Numbered from the stretch's first letter, positions 16,854-30,504 are shown. The stretch is 64,000 bases of DNA from Extensimonas perlucida (GCF_007655255.1 NZ_VMYE01000001.1:434001-498000); one strand, 5' to 3'. Notes: generated by a model from the letters alone, not told the origin. Numbers and translations: made by a program.

Positions 16854-16907
16854 GAGCGGATCATTCTGCCCGCTATCATCCGGCGCAGCACATTTTCAGA
16901 GTTATCC

Positions 16908-17459
16908 ATGCTGTACCAAATCGCCACTTTTTTGCTCGACCTCGTGGGCGGCCTGCTGACGGGCGCGTGTTTGCTGCGTTTTTACATGCAGTGGCAGCGC
17001 GTGTCGTTTGCCAACCCGCTCGGGCGCGTGGTGATGGCGCTGTCCGACTGGCTGGTGCTGCCGCTGCGGCGCGTGCTGCGCGCGGTGCGTGGCTGGGACG
17101 TGGCGAGCCTGGTGGCGGCGCTGCTGCTGCAGCTGGCGCAGTATGGCTTGCTGTGGCTGCTCATGGGCGCGGGCGTGGCCTGGGTCTGGCTGCTGTGGCT
17201 GGCTTTGTTTGGCTTGCTGCGCGTGGCGATCACGGGGCTCATGGGCTTGCTGCTCGTGTTTGCCGTGCTGAGCTGGATGCCGGCGCGCGCGCCGCTGGCC
17301 GACGTGATCGCGCGGCTGTGCGCGCCCTTGCTGCGGCCGCTGCAGCGCATCCTTCCGCCGCTGGGCGGCGTCGATTGGTCGGCCCTGGTGGCGTTGGTGC
17401 TGCTGCAGATCGCCCTGATCGTGCTTGGGCACGTGCAGGCCAGCGTACTTATGGGATAA
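16908..17459 (+). CDS. YggT family membrane protein
   Basis: A 183-residue protein made of two copies of the YggT unit, each with two hydrophobic helices. The first is about residues 1-80 (LRFYMQWQRVSFANPLGRVVMALSDWLVLPLRRVL). The second is about 95-180 (FAVLSWMPARAPLADVIARLCAPLLRPLQRILPPLGGVDWS). Function is not settled; family members are linked to osmotic or membrane-protein processes. ATG 16908 follows a short AT-containing leader. The stop codon TAA abuts a palindromic repeat that carries a MITE-like insertion. Confidence 0.88.
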   Translation: MLYQIATFLLDLVGGLLTGACLLRFYMQWQRVSFANPLGRVVMALSDWLVLPLRRVLRAVRGWDVASLVAALLLQLAQYGLLWLLMGAGVAWVWLLWLALFGLLRVAITGLMGLLLVFAVLSWMPARAPLADVIARLCAPLLRPLQRILPPLGGVDWSALVALVLLQIALIVLGHVQASVLMG

Positions 17460-17675
17460 AAAATGGCCTCTAGGAGCCTGTCGGACTTTGGAATCGTCGG
17501 CTGCGAATGCGCCGCAGCGGCCCATTTTTTACCGGCTTCTTGCCCCATAGCACCACTATGGGGCGGCGAATCCGGCAAAAACTGGCCTCGCCGGGGCGCA
17601 TTCTCGCTATCGACGCCCAAAGTCCGACAGGCTCCTAGCGCTTGATAGAGAAGCGCTAGCAGCTCATCTTTCAGT
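17457..17675 (-). repeat. palindromic repeat copy split by a MITE-like insertion
   Basis: The two pieces, 17457-17473 and 17639-17675, rejoin to AAAAAATGGCCTCTAG + CGCTTGATAGAGAAGCGCTA + GCAGCTCATC, the cleanest copy of the repeat in the window (stem TAGCGCTT / AAGCGCTA). The interruption falls in the CTAG of one stem arm. It lies in the convergent gap between yggT and accD. Confidence 0.85.
17474..17634. mobile_element. 161-bp MITE-like element with 18-bp perfect terminal inverted repeats
   Basis: The left end GAGCCTGTCGGACTTTGG (17474-17491) is the exact reverse complement of the right end (17617-17634). The element is flanked by CTAG on both sides (17470-17473 and 17635-17638). Because CTAG is palindromic, a 19-bp repeat with a TA duplication fits equally well. 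Removing it restores an intact palindromic repeat, which marks it as a real insertion. No transposase is encoded; the interior is GC-rich and has its own small inverted repeat (CCCCATAG..CTATGGGG at 17543-17563). A short ORF across it is probably not a gene. Confidence 0.88.
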
Positions 17676-17694
17676 AGTATTTGCGTTGCGCTCG

Positions 17695-18567
17695 TCAGGC
17701 CACCGCGTCGCTTGGCAGGCGCTGCAGCATGGCCAGGCTCGACGCGACGACGTTGCGCAGCTCGCGGCGGTCGCAGATGAAGTCGAGCGCGCCTTTTTGC
17801 AGCAGGAATTCGGCGCGCTGAAAGCCCTCGGGCAAGGTCACGCGCACGGTGGATTCGATCACGCGCGGGCCGGCAAAGCCGATCAGCGCCTTGGGCTCGG
17901 CGATCACGATGTCGCCCAGAAAGGCAAAGCCCGCGCTCACGCCACCCATGGTCGGATCGGTCAGCACGCTGATGTAGGGCAGGCCTTTTTTCGCGAGCCG
18001 CCCCAGCGCGGCGTTGGTCTTGGCCATTTGCATGAGCGAGAGCAGGCCTTCTTGCATGCGCGCGCCGCCCGTGGCGGTAAAGCACACGAAAGGCACCTTC
18101 TGCTCGATCGCGGTCTCTACGCCGCGCACGAAGCGCTCGCCCACCACGCTGCCCATGCTGCCGCCCATGAACTCGAACTCGAAGCACGCGGCGATGAGGT
18201 TGATGCTCTTTACGGCGCCGCCCATCACGACCAGCGCGTCGGTCTCGCCCGTCTGCTCCAGCGCTTCCTTGAGGCGCTCGGGGTACTTGCGGCTGTCCTT
18301 GAACTTGAGCGCATCCACGGGCAGCACCTCGTGGCCGATCTCGTAGCGGCCTTCGGCGTCCAGAAAGGCGTTGAGCCGTGCGCGCGCGCCGATGCGGTGG
18401 TGGTGGCCGCACTGCGGGCAGACGTTGAGGTTGTGTTCGAGGTCGGCTTTGTAGAGCACGGCCTCGCAGCTCGGGCACTTGATCCACAGCCCCTCGGGCA
18501 TCTGGCGGCGCTCTTTGGCGGGCGTTTGCTGGATTTTGGCGGGCAGGAGTTTTTCGAGCCAGGACAT
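17695..18567 (-). CDS. accD: acetyl-CoA carboxylase carboxyltransferase subunit beta
   Basis: Beta half of the carboxyltransferase that passes the carboxyl group from carboxybiotin to acetyl-CoA, the first step of fatty acid synthesis. 290 residues. The N-terminal zinc ribbon has C31, C34, C50 and C53 ([19 protein letters not shown]), and the crotonase-like core includes [22 protein letters not shown] and [17 protein letters not shown]. Start ATG 18567. It is the last gene of the truA-trpF-trpB-trpA-accD series, 60 bp after trpA. Downstream lies the MITE-containing gap. Confidence 0.97.
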   Translation of the reverse strand: MSWLEKLLPAKIQQTPAKERRQMPEGLWIKCPSCEAVLYKADLEHNLNVCPQCGHHHRIGARARLNAFLDAEGRYEIGHEVLPVDALKFKDSRKYPERLKEALEQTGETDALVVMGGAVKSINLIAACFEFEFMGGSMGSVVGERFVRGVETAIEQKVPFVCFTATGGARMQEGLLSLMQMAKTNAALGRLAKKGLPYISVLTDPTMGGVSAGFAFLGDIVIAEPKALIGFAGPRVIESTVRVTLPEGFQRAEFLLQKGALDFICDRRELRNVVASSLAMLQRLPSDAVA

Positions 18568-18627
18568 GGGGTGCTCCTTTGCAGGCGGGGATGCGGATTA
18601 TGCGGCGTTCAGGGAGGCGGTAGTGCT

Positions 18628-19440
18628 TCAGGCGGCGTCCAGCGCCTTGCGGATCGGGCGCAGGAAGTCGCGCGCCACGGGCACGACTTTTTCATAGGGC
18701 TGGGGCTCGATCAGCTCGATGATGCGGCTGCCGATCACCACGGCGTCGGCCACGCGGCCGATGGCCTGCGCACTGGCCGCGTCGCGGATGCCAAAGCCCA
18801 CGCCCACGGGGATATGTAAGTACTGGCGTATGCGCGGCAGCATCTGTTCGACGGCGCCGGTGTCGAGCGCGCCCGAGCCCGTCACGCCCTTGAGCGAGAC
18901 GTAATAGACATAGCCGCTTGCCACCGCCGCGACTTGCTGCATGCGCTGCTCGGTCGAGGTGGGCGCGAGCAAAAAGATCAGGTCCATGCCAAGCGCGCGC
19001 AGCTGCGCGGCGAATGCGGCGCACTCCTCGGGCGGGTAATCGACGATGAGCACGCCATCGACGCCCGCGGCTGCGGCATCGCGCACGAAGGCACCCAGGC
19101 CGTGCAGCTGATCGTAGCGCTCGACCGGGTTGGCGTAGCCCATGAGCACCACGGGCGTGCTGTCGTTGCGTTTGCGGAATTCGCGCACATGCTGCAGCAC
19201 CTGCGCCATGCCAACGCCCAGCGCGAGGGCTTTTTCGCCGGCGCGCTGGATCACCGGGCCGTCGGCCATGGGGTCGGAAAAGGGCACGCCCAGCTCGATG
19301 ATGTCGGCGCCGGCCTCGACCATGCCCAGCATCAGCGCCGGCGTGATGTCGGCAAACGGAAAGCCCGCGGTGACGTAGGGGATCAGGGCCTTGCGGCCTT
19401 GCGCTCGCAGCGCGGCAAAAGTGGTTTCGATGCGGCTCAT
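18628..19440 (-). CDS. trpA: tryptophan synthase alpha chain
   Basis: Cleaves indole-3-glycerol phosphate to indole and glyceraldehyde 3-phosphate; indole is channelled to TrpB. 270 residues, TIM barrel, with catalytic E49 ([19 protein letters not shown]) and D60, and the loop [11 protein letters not shown]. Conserved [11 protein letters not shown] and GSGALDTG are also present. It follows trpB by 31 bp on the same strand. Confidence 0.97.
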   Translation of the reverse strand: MSRIETTFAALRAQGRKALIPYVTAGFPFADITPALMLGMVEAGADIIELGVPFSDPMADGPVIQRAGEKALALGVGMAQVLQHVREFRKRNDSTPVVLMGYANPVERYDQLHGLGAFVRDAAAAGVDGVLIVDYPPEECAAFAAQLRALGMDLIFLLAPTSTEQRMQQVAAVASGYVYYVSLKGVTGSGALDTGAVEQMLPRIRQYLHIPVGVGFGIRDAASAQAIGRVADAVVIGSRIIELIEPQPYEKVVPVARDFLRPIRKALDAA

Positions 19441-19471
19441 TTCGTGGGGCTCATTTCGGACGAGTCATGCG

Positions 19472-20732
<1,261 letters not shown>

Positions 20733-20755
<23 letters not shown>

Positions 20756-21509
20756 GGCTCTTGGAGGCAAGTTGGGCATCGGCCGCGCGCACGGCGGCCA
20801 CGAAGCGGTGGATCTTTTCGGCGCTTTTCACGCCTTTGAGGGGGCGGCCATCGGGGCCGTCCTGTTCCACGCTCGAGCTGACGTCAACGGCCAGCGACAG
20901 GCAGCGTGGGCGCACTTGGGCGATGCCATCGGTCACGTTTGCAGGCGTGAGTCCACCAGACAAAACGAGGTGAGCGTTGACGTTTGGTGGCAGGAGTGAC
21001 CAATCGAATGCCTTGCCGCCGCCGCCATAGCCCTCCACTTGGGCGTCGAGCAAAATGGCCTGGGCGCGAGAATGTTGCTGCGCGTATTCTACGAGGTCGA
21101 ACGGCACGGCCTGCGGCCCGATAGGGATGCGCGCTGCACGCAAATAAGGGCGGCTGCCGTGCCCGCTCGCGGCCCAGCATTCCTCGGCCGTCTCATCCCC
21201 ATGAAATTGCACGATAGCGCCCGCCACAAGGGCGCAAGCAGCTATCACGAAAGAAGTACTCTCGTTGACCACCAGCAGCACTGGCGTGACGAAGGGCGGC
21301 AGGCGCCTGGCCAAGGCCGCGGCGCGCTCGGGCGTGACGTAGCGCGGGCTTTTCGGGTAGAGCACGAAGCCGATGGCGTCCGCGCCAGCAGCAACGGCCG
21401 CATCCACGTCCTGCTCGCGCGTGAGGCCGCAGATTTTGATGCGCGTGCGTTGTGCGGTGGGGCGGCTGGCAAAGGAGGAGTGTGGGGACTGGTCGTGGGC
21501 AAAGCTCAT
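20733..21509 (-). CDS. trpF: phosphoribosylanthranilate isomerase
   Basis: Amadori rearrangement of phosphoribosylanthranilate in tryptophan synthesis. 258 residues from ATG 21509; a TTG at 21518 is possible but less likely. The catalytic cysteine is C27 (IKICGLT) and the catalytic aspartate is in [13 protein letters not shown]. The first 20 residues are a poorly conserved extension. Residues 87-100 ([14 protein letters not shown]), between VNES and QFHGDE, are encoded by a copy of the palindromic repeat in frame, replacing what is normally a divergent helix. The start overlaps the truA stop by 4 bp. Confidence 0.95.
21212..21250 (-). repeat. palindromic repeat copy, in frame inside trpF
   Basis: The plus strand reads GATAGCGC-n10-GGGCGCAAGCAGCTATC, which matches the minus-orientation consensus TAGCGC-n10-AGCGCAAGCAGCTATC almost base for base; only the outer GGCCTC part is missing. 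It encodes residues 87-100 of TrpF. This is the strongest intragenic copy after that in the cystathionine beta-lyase gene. Confidence 0.75.
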
Positions 21510-22345
21510 GGCAGCCAATCATACGCAGGGCTGCGCTCTGGCAGGCCCCAGTGCGCCGCATAGACCGGCCCCAGAAAATACAAGCCATCGGGCGCGAAGG
21601 TGGGCGCGGCAGCGCTGCGCGAGCGCGCCGCGAGCACCTGCGCCATCCACTGCGGCGGCTGGCTGCCCTGGCCTATGGCGACGAGGCATCCCATGATGTT
21701 GCGGATCATGTGGTGCAAGAAGGCGTCGGCCTGGAATTCGAAGCGCCAGTAACACGGCTGCCAATCGGTGTCGGAGTCCGCCTTGGCCTGGGCGGGCCCG
21801 GATGTTCCACGGCGCGAGATCGCGATGCGCTGCAGGGTCTTGACGGGTGACTTGGCCTGGCAGGCCGCGGCGCGAAAGGCGCTGAAGTCGTGCGTGCCGA
21901 GCAGGTACTCGGCCGCTTCCTGCATGGCGGCCAGGTGCAGCGGCTGAAACACCCAGCCGACCCGCCCGGCTTCGACGCTGGGGCGCACGGGCGACTGCAG
22001 CAGCACGTAGGCATAGCGCCGCGCCACGGCGCTTGCGCGCGCGTGGAAGGTGTCTGGCACGGGCTGCGCCCATTGCACGGCGATGTCGGGCGGTAAAAAA
22101 GCATTGGTGCCGCGCACCCACGAAAACGCCGTGCGCGCAAGCGGCGTGTCGAAGTGCACCACCTGCATGAGTCCGTGCACGCCGGCATCGGTGCGGCCCG
22201 CGCACAGCGTGCGCACCGGCTCGGGCTGCGCGGCAAAGCGCGCAAGCGCCGCTTCGAGCTTGTCTTGCACGGTGTTGCCCGAGGGCTGGCTCTGCCAGCC
22301 GTCATAAGCCTGGCCGTTGTAGCTGACGCCGAGCGCGATCCTCAT
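21506..22345 (-). CDS. truA: tRNA pseudouridine(38-40) synthase
   Basis: Modifies U38-U40 of the tRNA anticodon arm. 279 residues. The catalytic aspartate is D53 in [11 protein letters not shown], followed by the VVHFDT block, [28 protein letters not shown] and [11 protein letters not shown]. Size and order are typical. It stands between fimV and trpF, the common arrangement in beta- and gammaproteobacteria, and overlaps trpF by 4 bp. Confidence 0.96.
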   Translation of the reverse strand: MRIALGVSYNGQAYDGWQSQPSGNTVQDKLEAALARFAAQPEPVRTLCAGRTDAGVHGLMQVVHFDTPLARTAFSWVRGTNAFLPPDIAVQWAQPVPDTFHARASAVARRYAYVLLQSPVRPSVEAGRVGWVFQPLHLAAMQEAAEYLLGTHDFSAFRAAACQAKSPVKTLQRIAISRRGTSGPAQAKADSDTDWQPCYWRFEFQADAFLHHMIRNIMGCLVAIGQGSQPPQWMAQVLAARSRSAAAPTFAPDGLYFLGPVYAAHWGLPERSPAYDWLP

Positions 22346-22410
22346 CCAGCGGGCAAGAAAAGATGGCTTTGCAGTGTGCGCTCGGGTATGAGATGGGTAC
22401 GGACAGCCGC

Positions 22411-25032
22411 TCAGCCGATTTCATCCAGCAGGCGTTGCGCACGTTCCTTCAGCGGGCCGGAGGCTTCGGCGAGCACTTCCTCGATCAGCTCGCGTGCGCC
22501 TTCGGTGTCGCCAATGGAGTGGAACTCCTGCGCTAGCGCGAGCTTGGTCGCGAGCGGGTCTTGCGCCGAAGGCTCGGCCTCGGCGCCCGTGCTGGGCGTG
22601 GGGGCTTCCGCGCCGACAGGGCTTGTATCCAAGTCCAGCGAAAGATCACCCAGGTCGAATTTCAGCGGTTCGGGCGCGGATGTTTCCACGGTTTCAGCAA
22701 GAGGTGTGGGTGCCGTCGCCAGCAAGTCCAGGTCGCCGGTAGAAAAATCGAGGCCGGCGAGCATGGGCTCTTCGTCCTCGGCGGGTTCCTGCGCCGCTGC
22801 TTCGGCCGCGGCCTCTGCAGGGGCGACCGGCGGTTCTGCCATGGCCGCGGGAAAATGCTCGGCGCCCACAGCCGAGTCTGGCGGCGCAGTGGCCTCACTT
22901 ACCGGTGCGGCCAGGTCGAAATCATCTTTCTGGGCGTCGAGCGGCAAGGCCGGTTCGGCCGCTGGGCTGTCGGACACCAGGGGCGCCGGGGTGGCAGGGC
23001 TGGCTGCGTGCGCTGCATCCATTGCGTCCAGGTTCAGGTCCAGCTCGGGCAGGGCGGCCCCTGACGCTTCGACGGTACCCGAAAAAGTGCTGGGGAACGC
23101 GCTGGGGATGGCGCCGGCTGCGGCGCCGAGTGGCGCTGCAGCCTTGGGCGCGCCGCCCGGTTGGTACAGCGCGTTGGCAGGCTCCAGCGCCCGGCCCAGA
23201 TCGGCAATGCGCGCCCAATCGGGCCCCTCTCCCTGGGTGAGCTTGAAGACCTCGGCAGCCACGGCTTCCAGAGCCTTGCGGTCTTGTCTTTTGGCGTAGA
23301 TTTCGCCGAGCTTGACATGGACGGGCACACGCTCGGGATGGTGGCGCAAGGCTTCCTTGAGGATTTCTTCGGCCTGCAGGTCGCGGCCGTAGGCCAGATA
23401 GACGTCGGCCTCGGCCACCGGGTCGATGTCGCCGCCCGCGTCGAGCTGGCTGGGCGAGTACGCCATGGAAGATGCACCCGTGCTCAGGTCGCTGCTGGCG
23501 GTGTCTACGCGCTGGCCACCACTGGCGCCGAAGAAGGAGTCAGGCTGCAGCCGGCTTTCCATGAAGCTGCTGTCCAGACTTTCCTTTTTGCGTCGCTGTT
23601 GCGCTACACGGTAGGCACCATAGCCGAGCAGCAGGACCGCCAGCCCTCCCACTGCGGGCAGCAGGGGCTCCTCGAGGAGGCTGGAGACGAAGCTGGATTC
23701 TGGTGCGGGCGCTGGCGTTGGCGCGGGCTTGGGTTTGGAGGCTGGGACAGACGCTGCCGCCATGGGCGCAGCGCTGGCAGTGGCAGAGGCGGCAGAGGCC
23801 TGCTCTGCGGGAGCCAGGCCGGCGCTCGCGATGGAGGTCCCGGAGGCGGCTTCCTGCGGGGCGGAGGCCGCTGCCGCAGGGGCGGCAGCGTTTGCCGCCG
23901 AGGACGCCGCAGTGGCCGGGGCGGCCGCGCTGCCTGCAGATACCGCACTGAGCTTGTTTAGTTCCGCGATATTCTGGGACAGCTCGGCGACCCGCGTGGA
24001 TGTTTCGCGGGCCTGTTTTTCTCTGGCCAGCTGTTCCTCTGCCGATTTCTGGCCGGGCGGCGCATCTTTGGACAGCAGCAATTTGTCGGGGCCGGCGCTG
24101 GCAGGCTTTTTGTCTTCGACCACGGCTTGCACGCTGCCGCTCGCAACGCGCTGCGCAGGCGCGACATCGGTTTTGGGGGCTGCGGTGGCGAGCTTGCGGC
24201 GGAAGCTGTTGAAGTCGCGGCTTTGTGCAGCTAGGATCTGCCGCGCTTGCGAGGGAGCAACAGACTGCGCGGCCGCCTCGTCGGGCAATTGCAGCACGGC
24301 ACCGGCCTTGATGCGGTTGGCATTGCCATCGATGAATGCGTTTGGGTTGGAGCGCAGCAAGGCGACGATCATCTGGTCCAATGAGACGCTCGCTGGGCGA
24401 TGCGCTTGGGCGATGCGGCTGGCCGTGTCGCCGGGTCGGACCGTGACGCTCCCTGCGGTCGCAGCAGAGGTCGGCGCGGGTTGCATCGGGCGCGCGCGGT
24501 CGCGGGCCCCTGAGCTACCCGGACCTGTGCCTGCGGCCACGGCACGGGCCGCCGTTGTTGGCGAAGAAGGGGCCGTCAGTTGTGCCGCCGCGGTGACCTC
24601 CGGGGGCGCTCGGTGCGATGCGGGTGGGTCCAGCAAAATGGTGTAGCTGCGCACCAGTCGGCCCGCGTTCCAGGAGGTGTCGAGCACCAGATCGAGAAAC
24701 GGCTCGTTCACGCTGCGAGAGCTCGTCACCTGCAAAAAAGCGCTGCCATCGGGGCGGCGCTTCAGCACGATCTGCACACCGTTCATCAAAGGCGAAAACT
24801 CCACACCCTGGGCGCGAAAAACTTCTGCAGACGCTGGACGTGTCTGCAGGCTGTTCGCTTCTTCCGTGGTGATCTGGGGCACTTCGATTTCGGCACGCAA
24901 TGGCTCACCAAGGGCCGACTTGACGCTCAGCCGCCCCAGGGCGAGGGCCGATGCATCGCTGCTGTACAAGCCAAGCGATAGCGTGGCTGCGGCTGCCAGG
25001 GCAGAAAGTTTCCAACGATGCATGGAGTTCAT
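22411..25032 (-). CDS. fimV: FimV/HubP-type polar peptidoglycan-binding membrane protein
   Basis: Large scaffold protein tied to type IV pilus assembly, twitching and polar organisation. 873 residues from ATG 25032 (MNSMHRW); ATG 25023 and TTG 25038 are alternatives. Order of parts: signal peptide (to SDASA), N-terminal FimV domain ([20 protein letters not shown]), a LysM domain ([26 protein letters not shown]), a coiled coil ([13 protein letters not shown]), one membrane helix ([18 protein letters not shown]), a TPR-like block ([17 protein letters not shown]), a long acidic Ala/Pro-rich region, and the conserved C-terminal FimV motif ([20 protein letters not shown]). Confidence 0.93.
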   Translation of the reverse strand: MNSMHRWKLSALAAAATLSLGLYSSDASALALGRLSVKSALGEPLRAEIEVPQITTEEANSLQTRPASAEVFRAQGVEFSPLMNGVQIVLKRRPDGSAFLQVTSSRSVNEPFLDLVLDTSWNAGRLVRSYTILLDPPASHRAPPEVTAAAQLTAPSSPTTAARAVAAGTGPGSSGARDRARPMQPAPTSAATAGSVTVRPGDTASRIAQAHRPASVSLDQMIVALLRSNPNAFIDGNANRIKAGAVLQLPDEAAAQSVAPSQARQILAAQSRDFNSFRRKLATAAPKTDVAPAQRVASGSVQAVVEDKKPASAGPDKLLLSKDAPPGQKSAEEQLAREKQARETSTRVAELSQNIAELNKLSAVSAGSAAAPATAASSAANAAAPAAAASAPQEAASGTSIASAGLAPAEQASAASATASAAPMAAASVPASKPKPAPTPAPAPESSFVSSLLEEPLLPAVGGLAVLLLGYGAYRVAQQRRKKESLDSSFMESRLQPDSFFGASGGQRVDTASSDLSTGASSMAYSPSQLDAGGDIDPVAEADVYLAYGRDLQAEEILKEALRHHPERVPVHVKLGEIYAKRQDRKALEAVAAEVFKLTQGEGPDWARIADLGRALEPANALYQPGGAPKAAAPLGAAAGAIPSAFPSTFSGTVEASGAALPELDLNLDAMDAAHAASPATPAPLVSDSPAAEPALPLDAQKDDFDLAAPVSEATAPPDSAVGAEHFPAAMAEPPVAPAEAAAEAAAQEPAEDEEPMLAGLDFSTGDLDLLATAPTPLAETVETSAPEPLKFDLGDLSLDLDTSPVGAEAPTPSTGAEAEPSAQDPLATKLALAQEFHSIGDTEGARELIEEVLAEASGPLKERAQRLLDEIG

Positions 25033-25206
25033 CAGCAAAAGTGGTGTGGTGTGGTGGTTTGCTTCTTGGACTTGGCTCCATCCAGCGGAAGGAAGGCTTC
25101 CCTAGAACAACCAGGCTGCAAGAACCATAGCAGCAATGTATGGCGCTGGCAAGTCTATGAGCGCACGGGCTCAGCAAGCCATGGTTGTCCGCATATCAGG
25201 CTGGAG

Positions 25207-25232
25207 CAGGCGTTGTCAGCAGGCAACGCCTG
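25207..25232 (-). terminator. perfect 9-bp hairpin between asd and fimV
   Basis: CAGGCGTTG (25207-25215) pairs perfectly with CAACGCCTG (25224-25232) around an 8-nt loop, about 40 nt past the asd stop in the direction of transcription. No T-run follows, so it may stabilise a 3' end or act as an imperfect terminator. Confidence 0.4.
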
Positions 25233-25273
25233 GTAAACATCTGTATCCGCTTGCACAGCGAAGCAATGGTGTT

Positions 25274-26410
25274 TCAGGCCTGCAGCAGGATGCGCAGCAT
25301 GCGGCGCAGCGGCTCGGCGGCGCCCCACAGCAGCTGGTCGCCAATCGTGAAGGCGCCCAGGTATTCGGGGCCCATCGCGAGCTTGCGGATGCGGCCCACG
25401 GGGATGGTCAGCGTTCCCGTCACGGCCACGGGCGTGAGGTCCTGGAGCGTGGCCTCTTTGTTGTTGGGCACGACTTTGACCCAGGCGTTGTCGGCGGCGA
25501 TCATGGCCTCGATGTCGGCCACGGGCACGTCTTTTTTCAGCTTGAAGGTCAGCGCCTGGCTGTGGCAGCGCATCGCGCCCACGCGCACGCAAAAGCCGTC
25601 GACGGGCACCGCGGGCGTGTCGAAGCCCTCACCCTGGCCCAAAATCTTGTTGGTTTCGGCCATGCCCTTCCATTCCTCACGGCTCACGCCATTGCCCAGG
25701 TCTTTGTCGATCCAGGGAATCAGGCTGCCAGCGAGCGGCACGCCAAAATGCGCGGTTTCATCGGCGCTCAGGCTGCGCTGCTTGGCGATGACCTTGCGGT
25801 CGATTTCGAGGATCGCGCTCTTGGGGTCGTCGAGCAGTTCACGCACTTCGGCGTACAGCGTGCCATATTGCGTCAACAGCTCGCGCATGTGCTGCGCGCC
25901 GCCGCCGCTCGCGGCCTGGTAGGTTTGCGTGCTCATCCATTCAACCAAGCCGGCCTTGTAGAGCGCGCCCACGCCCATGAGCATGCAGCTGACGGTGCAG
26001 TTGCCGCCGATCCAGTTGTTGCCACCCTTGGCGAGCGCGTTCTGGATCACGGGCAGATTCACAGGGTCGAGCACGATCACGGCGTCGTCCTGCATGCGCA
26101 GCGTGCTCGCCGCGTCGATCCAGTGGCCCTTCCAGCCCGCGGCGCGCAGCTTCGGAAAGACTTCGCTCGTGTAGTCGCCGCCCTGGCAGGTGATGATGAT
26201 GTCGCACTTTTTCAGCGCAGCGATGTCGTGCGCATCGTGCAGCGTTTTTTCGTTCCTGGCCATCGCCGGGGCAGCGCCGCCGGCGTTGGAGGTCGAGAAG
26301 AAAATGGGCTCGATCAGGTCGAAGTCGCCCTCGGCCTGCATGCGGTCCATGAGGACCGAGCCGACCATGCCGCGCCAGCCGACGAGGCCCACGAGATTAC
26401 CGAGTTTCAT
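25274..26410 (-). CDS. asd: aspartate-semialdehyde dehydrogenase
   Basis: NADPH-dependent reduction of aspartyl phosphate to the semialdehyde, the branch point to lysine/diaminopimelate, threonine and methionine. 378 residues from ATG 26410 ([20 protein letters not shown], the NADP glycine loop). The catalytic cysteine is C138 in [12 protein letters not shown], with the partner histidine in [14 protein letters not shown]. This is the Gram-negative long form. A longer in-frame reading upstream lacks conservation and was not used. It heads the asd-fimV-truA-trp series. Confidence 0.96.
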   Translation of the reverse strand: MKLGNLVGLVGWRGMVGSVLMDRMQAEGDFDLIEPIFFSTSNAGGAAPAMARNEKTLHDAHDIAALKKCDIIITCQGGDYTSEVFPKLRAAGWKGHWIDAASTLRMQDDAVIVLDPVNLPVIQNALAKGGNNWIGGNCTVSCMLMGVGALYKAGLVEWMSTQTYQAASGGGAQHMRELLTQYGTLYAEVRELLDDPKSAILEIDRKVIAKQRSLSADETAHFGVPLAGSLIPWIDKDLGNGVSREEWKGMAETNKILGQGEGFDTPAVPVDGFCVRVGAMRCHSQALTFKLKKDVPVADIEAMIAADNAWVKVVPNNKEATLQDLTPVAVTGTLTIPVGRIRKLAMGPEYLGAFTIGDQLLWGAAEPLRRMLRILLQA

Positions 26411-26614
26411 TTTGCGCCTTTCAAACAATGAGCTGTTTGCTGGCCCTTCCGGCTCGTCAGGCTCCGGAAGGGGGCGCACGACGAAACCGGCTGGGTTCAG
26501 CCCTTTTTGGTCGTGGTAATGGGGGAGTGAGAGGAGTGCGCGATGCAACGAGCCACCCGCCGCACAACATTCGGGCGGGGGCTGGAGTCGAGGTGGATCG
26601 AGGCGTTCATCGCG

Positions 26615-26635
26615 GCGGGCATTTTAGCAGCCCGC
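26615..26635 (-). terminator. hairpin 20 bp after katG stop
   Basis: GCGGGC (26615-26620) pairs with GCCCGC (26630-26635) around a 9-nt AT-rich loop, just past the katG stop on the minus strand. No T-tract follows. It is a possible weak terminator or 3'-stabilising stem in the 245-bp gap that must also hold the asd promoter. Confidence 0.35.
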
Positions 26636-26655
26636 TTTGAGTCGGCGCGGTTTCG

Positions 26656-28995
<2,340 letters not shown>

Positions 28996-29041
28996 TCACG
29001 GCGATAGGCAGGAGGCAAGGGGAGCCTGCATACAGGAGTGC

Positions 29042-29058
29042 TGCATCACCATGGTGCG
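29042..29058. promoter_or_regulatory. NtrC-like binding site upstream of amtB
   Basis: TGCATCACCATGGTGCG matches the enterobacterial NtrC consensus TGCACCAAAATGGTGCA at 13 of 17 positions, including both outer arms. It lies about 155 bp upstream of the sigma-54-like element, a usual enhancer distance. An extra exact half-site TGGTGCA occurs at 29164-29170. Confidence 0.45.
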
Positions 29059-29195
29059 CGCCTGCGGCGGATGTGCGCCAACATGGAGCGGCGGCCGCGT
29101 TTCGCGCCATCGGGGTGCGCGGCGCGCCGAGCTGGGGAATGTGAATGCGTAGCCGCGCGCGGATGGTGCATGCGGATACGCCCTGGGGTTTGCTT

Positions 29196-29211
29196 CGGTC
29201 CGGTTCTTGCT
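29196..29211 (+). promoter_or_regulatory. sigma-54-like -24/-12 promoter for amtB
   Basis: CGGTCCGGTTCTTGCT has the invariant GG (29197-29198) and GC (29209-29210) exactly ten bases apart and a perfect TTGCT -12 box; the -24 box is only a partial match to TGGCACG. Transcription would start near 29222, leaving a leader of about 65 nt. Confidence 0.45.
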
Positions 29212-29221
29212 TGTCTTTGGT

Positions 29222-29244
29222 GCGCCGCTTTCCGGCGCGTTTTT
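29222..29244 (+). terminator. hairpin plus T-run in the amtB leader
   Basis: GCGCCG (29222-29227) pairs with CGGCGC (29233-29238) across a CTTTC loop and is followed by G and five T. It looks like a small intrinsic terminator 43 bp before the amtB start, so it may be an attenuator, or may stop read-through from upstream. If the sigma-54 start is right it forms the 5' end of the message. Confidence 0.4.
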
Positions 29245-29286
29245 CTTGCACCAAACCAGCGCTTAGATTTCCCAAGAGGTCATTGC

Positions 29287-30489
29287 ATGCAAACCATTCC
29301 CCAGGGTGGCGACACCCTGTTCGTCCTGCTCGGCGCCGTCATGGTTTTGGCCATGCACGCGGGCTTTGCCTTTCTGGAGCTCGGCACCGTGCGCCGCAAG
29401 AACCAGGTCAACGCGCTGGTGAAAATCCTCGTGGACTTTTGCGTCTCCACGGTGGCGTACTTTCTGGTCGGCTACGGCGTGGCCTATGGCGTGCATTTTT
29501 TCGTCGGGGCCGAGCAGCTCGCGGCGTTTCATGGCTATGCGCTGGTCAAGTTCTTTTTCCTGCTGACCTTTGCCGCGGCCATTCCCGCGATCATCTCGGG
29601 CGGCATTGCCGAGCGCGCGCGCTTTGGTCCGCAGCTGCTCGCCACGGCGGTGATCGTGGGCCTGGTGTATCCGTTTTTCGAGGGCATCGCGTGGAACCAG
29701 CACTTCGGTGTGCAGGCCTGGTTGCTGCAATTCACGGGCGCCGAATTCCACGACTTTGCTGGCAGTGTGGTGGTGCACGCCGTGGGCGGCTGGATCGCGC
29801 TGCCAGCCGTGCTGCTGCTGGGGGCACGCAGCAACCGTTACCGCAAGGATGGCGCCATGTCGGCGCACCCGCCGTCGAGCATCCCTTTCCTTGCGCTGGG
29901 CGCGTGGATTTTGATCGTGGGATGGTTTGGCTTCAACGTCATGAGCGCGCAGATGCTGAGCAAAATCTCCGGCCTGGTGGCGGTGAATTCGCTCATGGCC
30001 ATGGTGGGCGGCACGCTCGTGGCGCTGCTGCTCGGGCGCAACGACCCCGGCTTCGTGCACAACGGCCCGCTTGCGGGCCTGGTGGCCGTGTGTGCGGGCT
30101 CGGACATCATGCACCCGCTGGGTGCGCTGGTGGTGGGCGGCATTGCGGGGGCGATCTTCGTGCACATGTTCACGCGCACGCAAAACCGCTGGAAGATCGA
30201 CGACGTGCTTGGCGTGTGGCCACTGCATGGCCTGTGCGGCACCTGGGGCGGCATCGCCGCGGGCATCTTCGGCAGCAAGGCGCTGGGCGGCCTGGGCGGC
30301 GTGAGCCTGGGCGCGCAGCTCATAGGCACGCTGCTGGGCGTGGCCTGGGCGGCGCTCGGGGGCTGGTTTGTTTATGGCACACTCAAGCGGCTGCTGGGCC
30401 TGCGCCTGAGCCAGGAGCAGGAGTTCGACGGCGCCGATCTTTCGATCCACCAGATCGGCGCCACGCCCGAGCGCGAGGTGAATTGGTGA
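29287..30489 (+). CDS. amtB: ammonium transporter (Amt family)
   Basis: Trimeric inner-membrane channel for ammonium. 400 residues from ATG 29287, with no cleaved signal peptide (starts MQTIPQGGDTLFVLLGAVMV). Eleven hydrophobic segments are visible. The pore twin histidines are H164 (GSVVVHAVGG) and H314 (WPLHGLCGTWGG), matching H168/H318 of E. coli AmtB. A glnK gene, the usual partner, is not adjacent. Candidate NtrC and sigma-54 sites upstream suggest nitrogen control. Confidence 0.95.
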   Translation: MQTIPQGGDTLFVLLGAVMVLAMHAGFAFLELGTVRRKNQVNALVKILVDFCVSTVAYFLVGYGVAYGVHFFVGAEQLAAFHGYALVKFFFLLTFAAAIPAIISGGIAERARFGPQLLATAVIVGLVYPFFEGIAWNQHFGVQAWLLQFTGAEFHDFAGSVVVHAVGGWIALPAVLLLGARSNRYRKDGAMSAHPPSSIPFLALGAWILIVGWFGFNVMSAQMLSKISGLVAVNSLMAMVGGTLVALLLGRNDPGFVHNGPLAGLVAVCAGSDIMHPLGALVVGGIAGAIFVHMFTRTQNRWKIDDVLGVWPLHGLCGTWGGIAAGIFGSKALGGLGGVSLGAQLIGTLLGVAWAALGGWFVYGTLKRLLGLRLSQEQEFDGADLSIHQIGATPEREVNW

Positions 30490-30504
30490 GGTTTTGCTTC
30501 TGTA

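Noticed and set aside
17463-17645. 60-codon ORF (MASRSLSDFG..) spanning the MITE
   Set aside because: It consists of the element's inverted repeats and interior. Such ORFs recur wherever the element does and show no sign of being protein genes.
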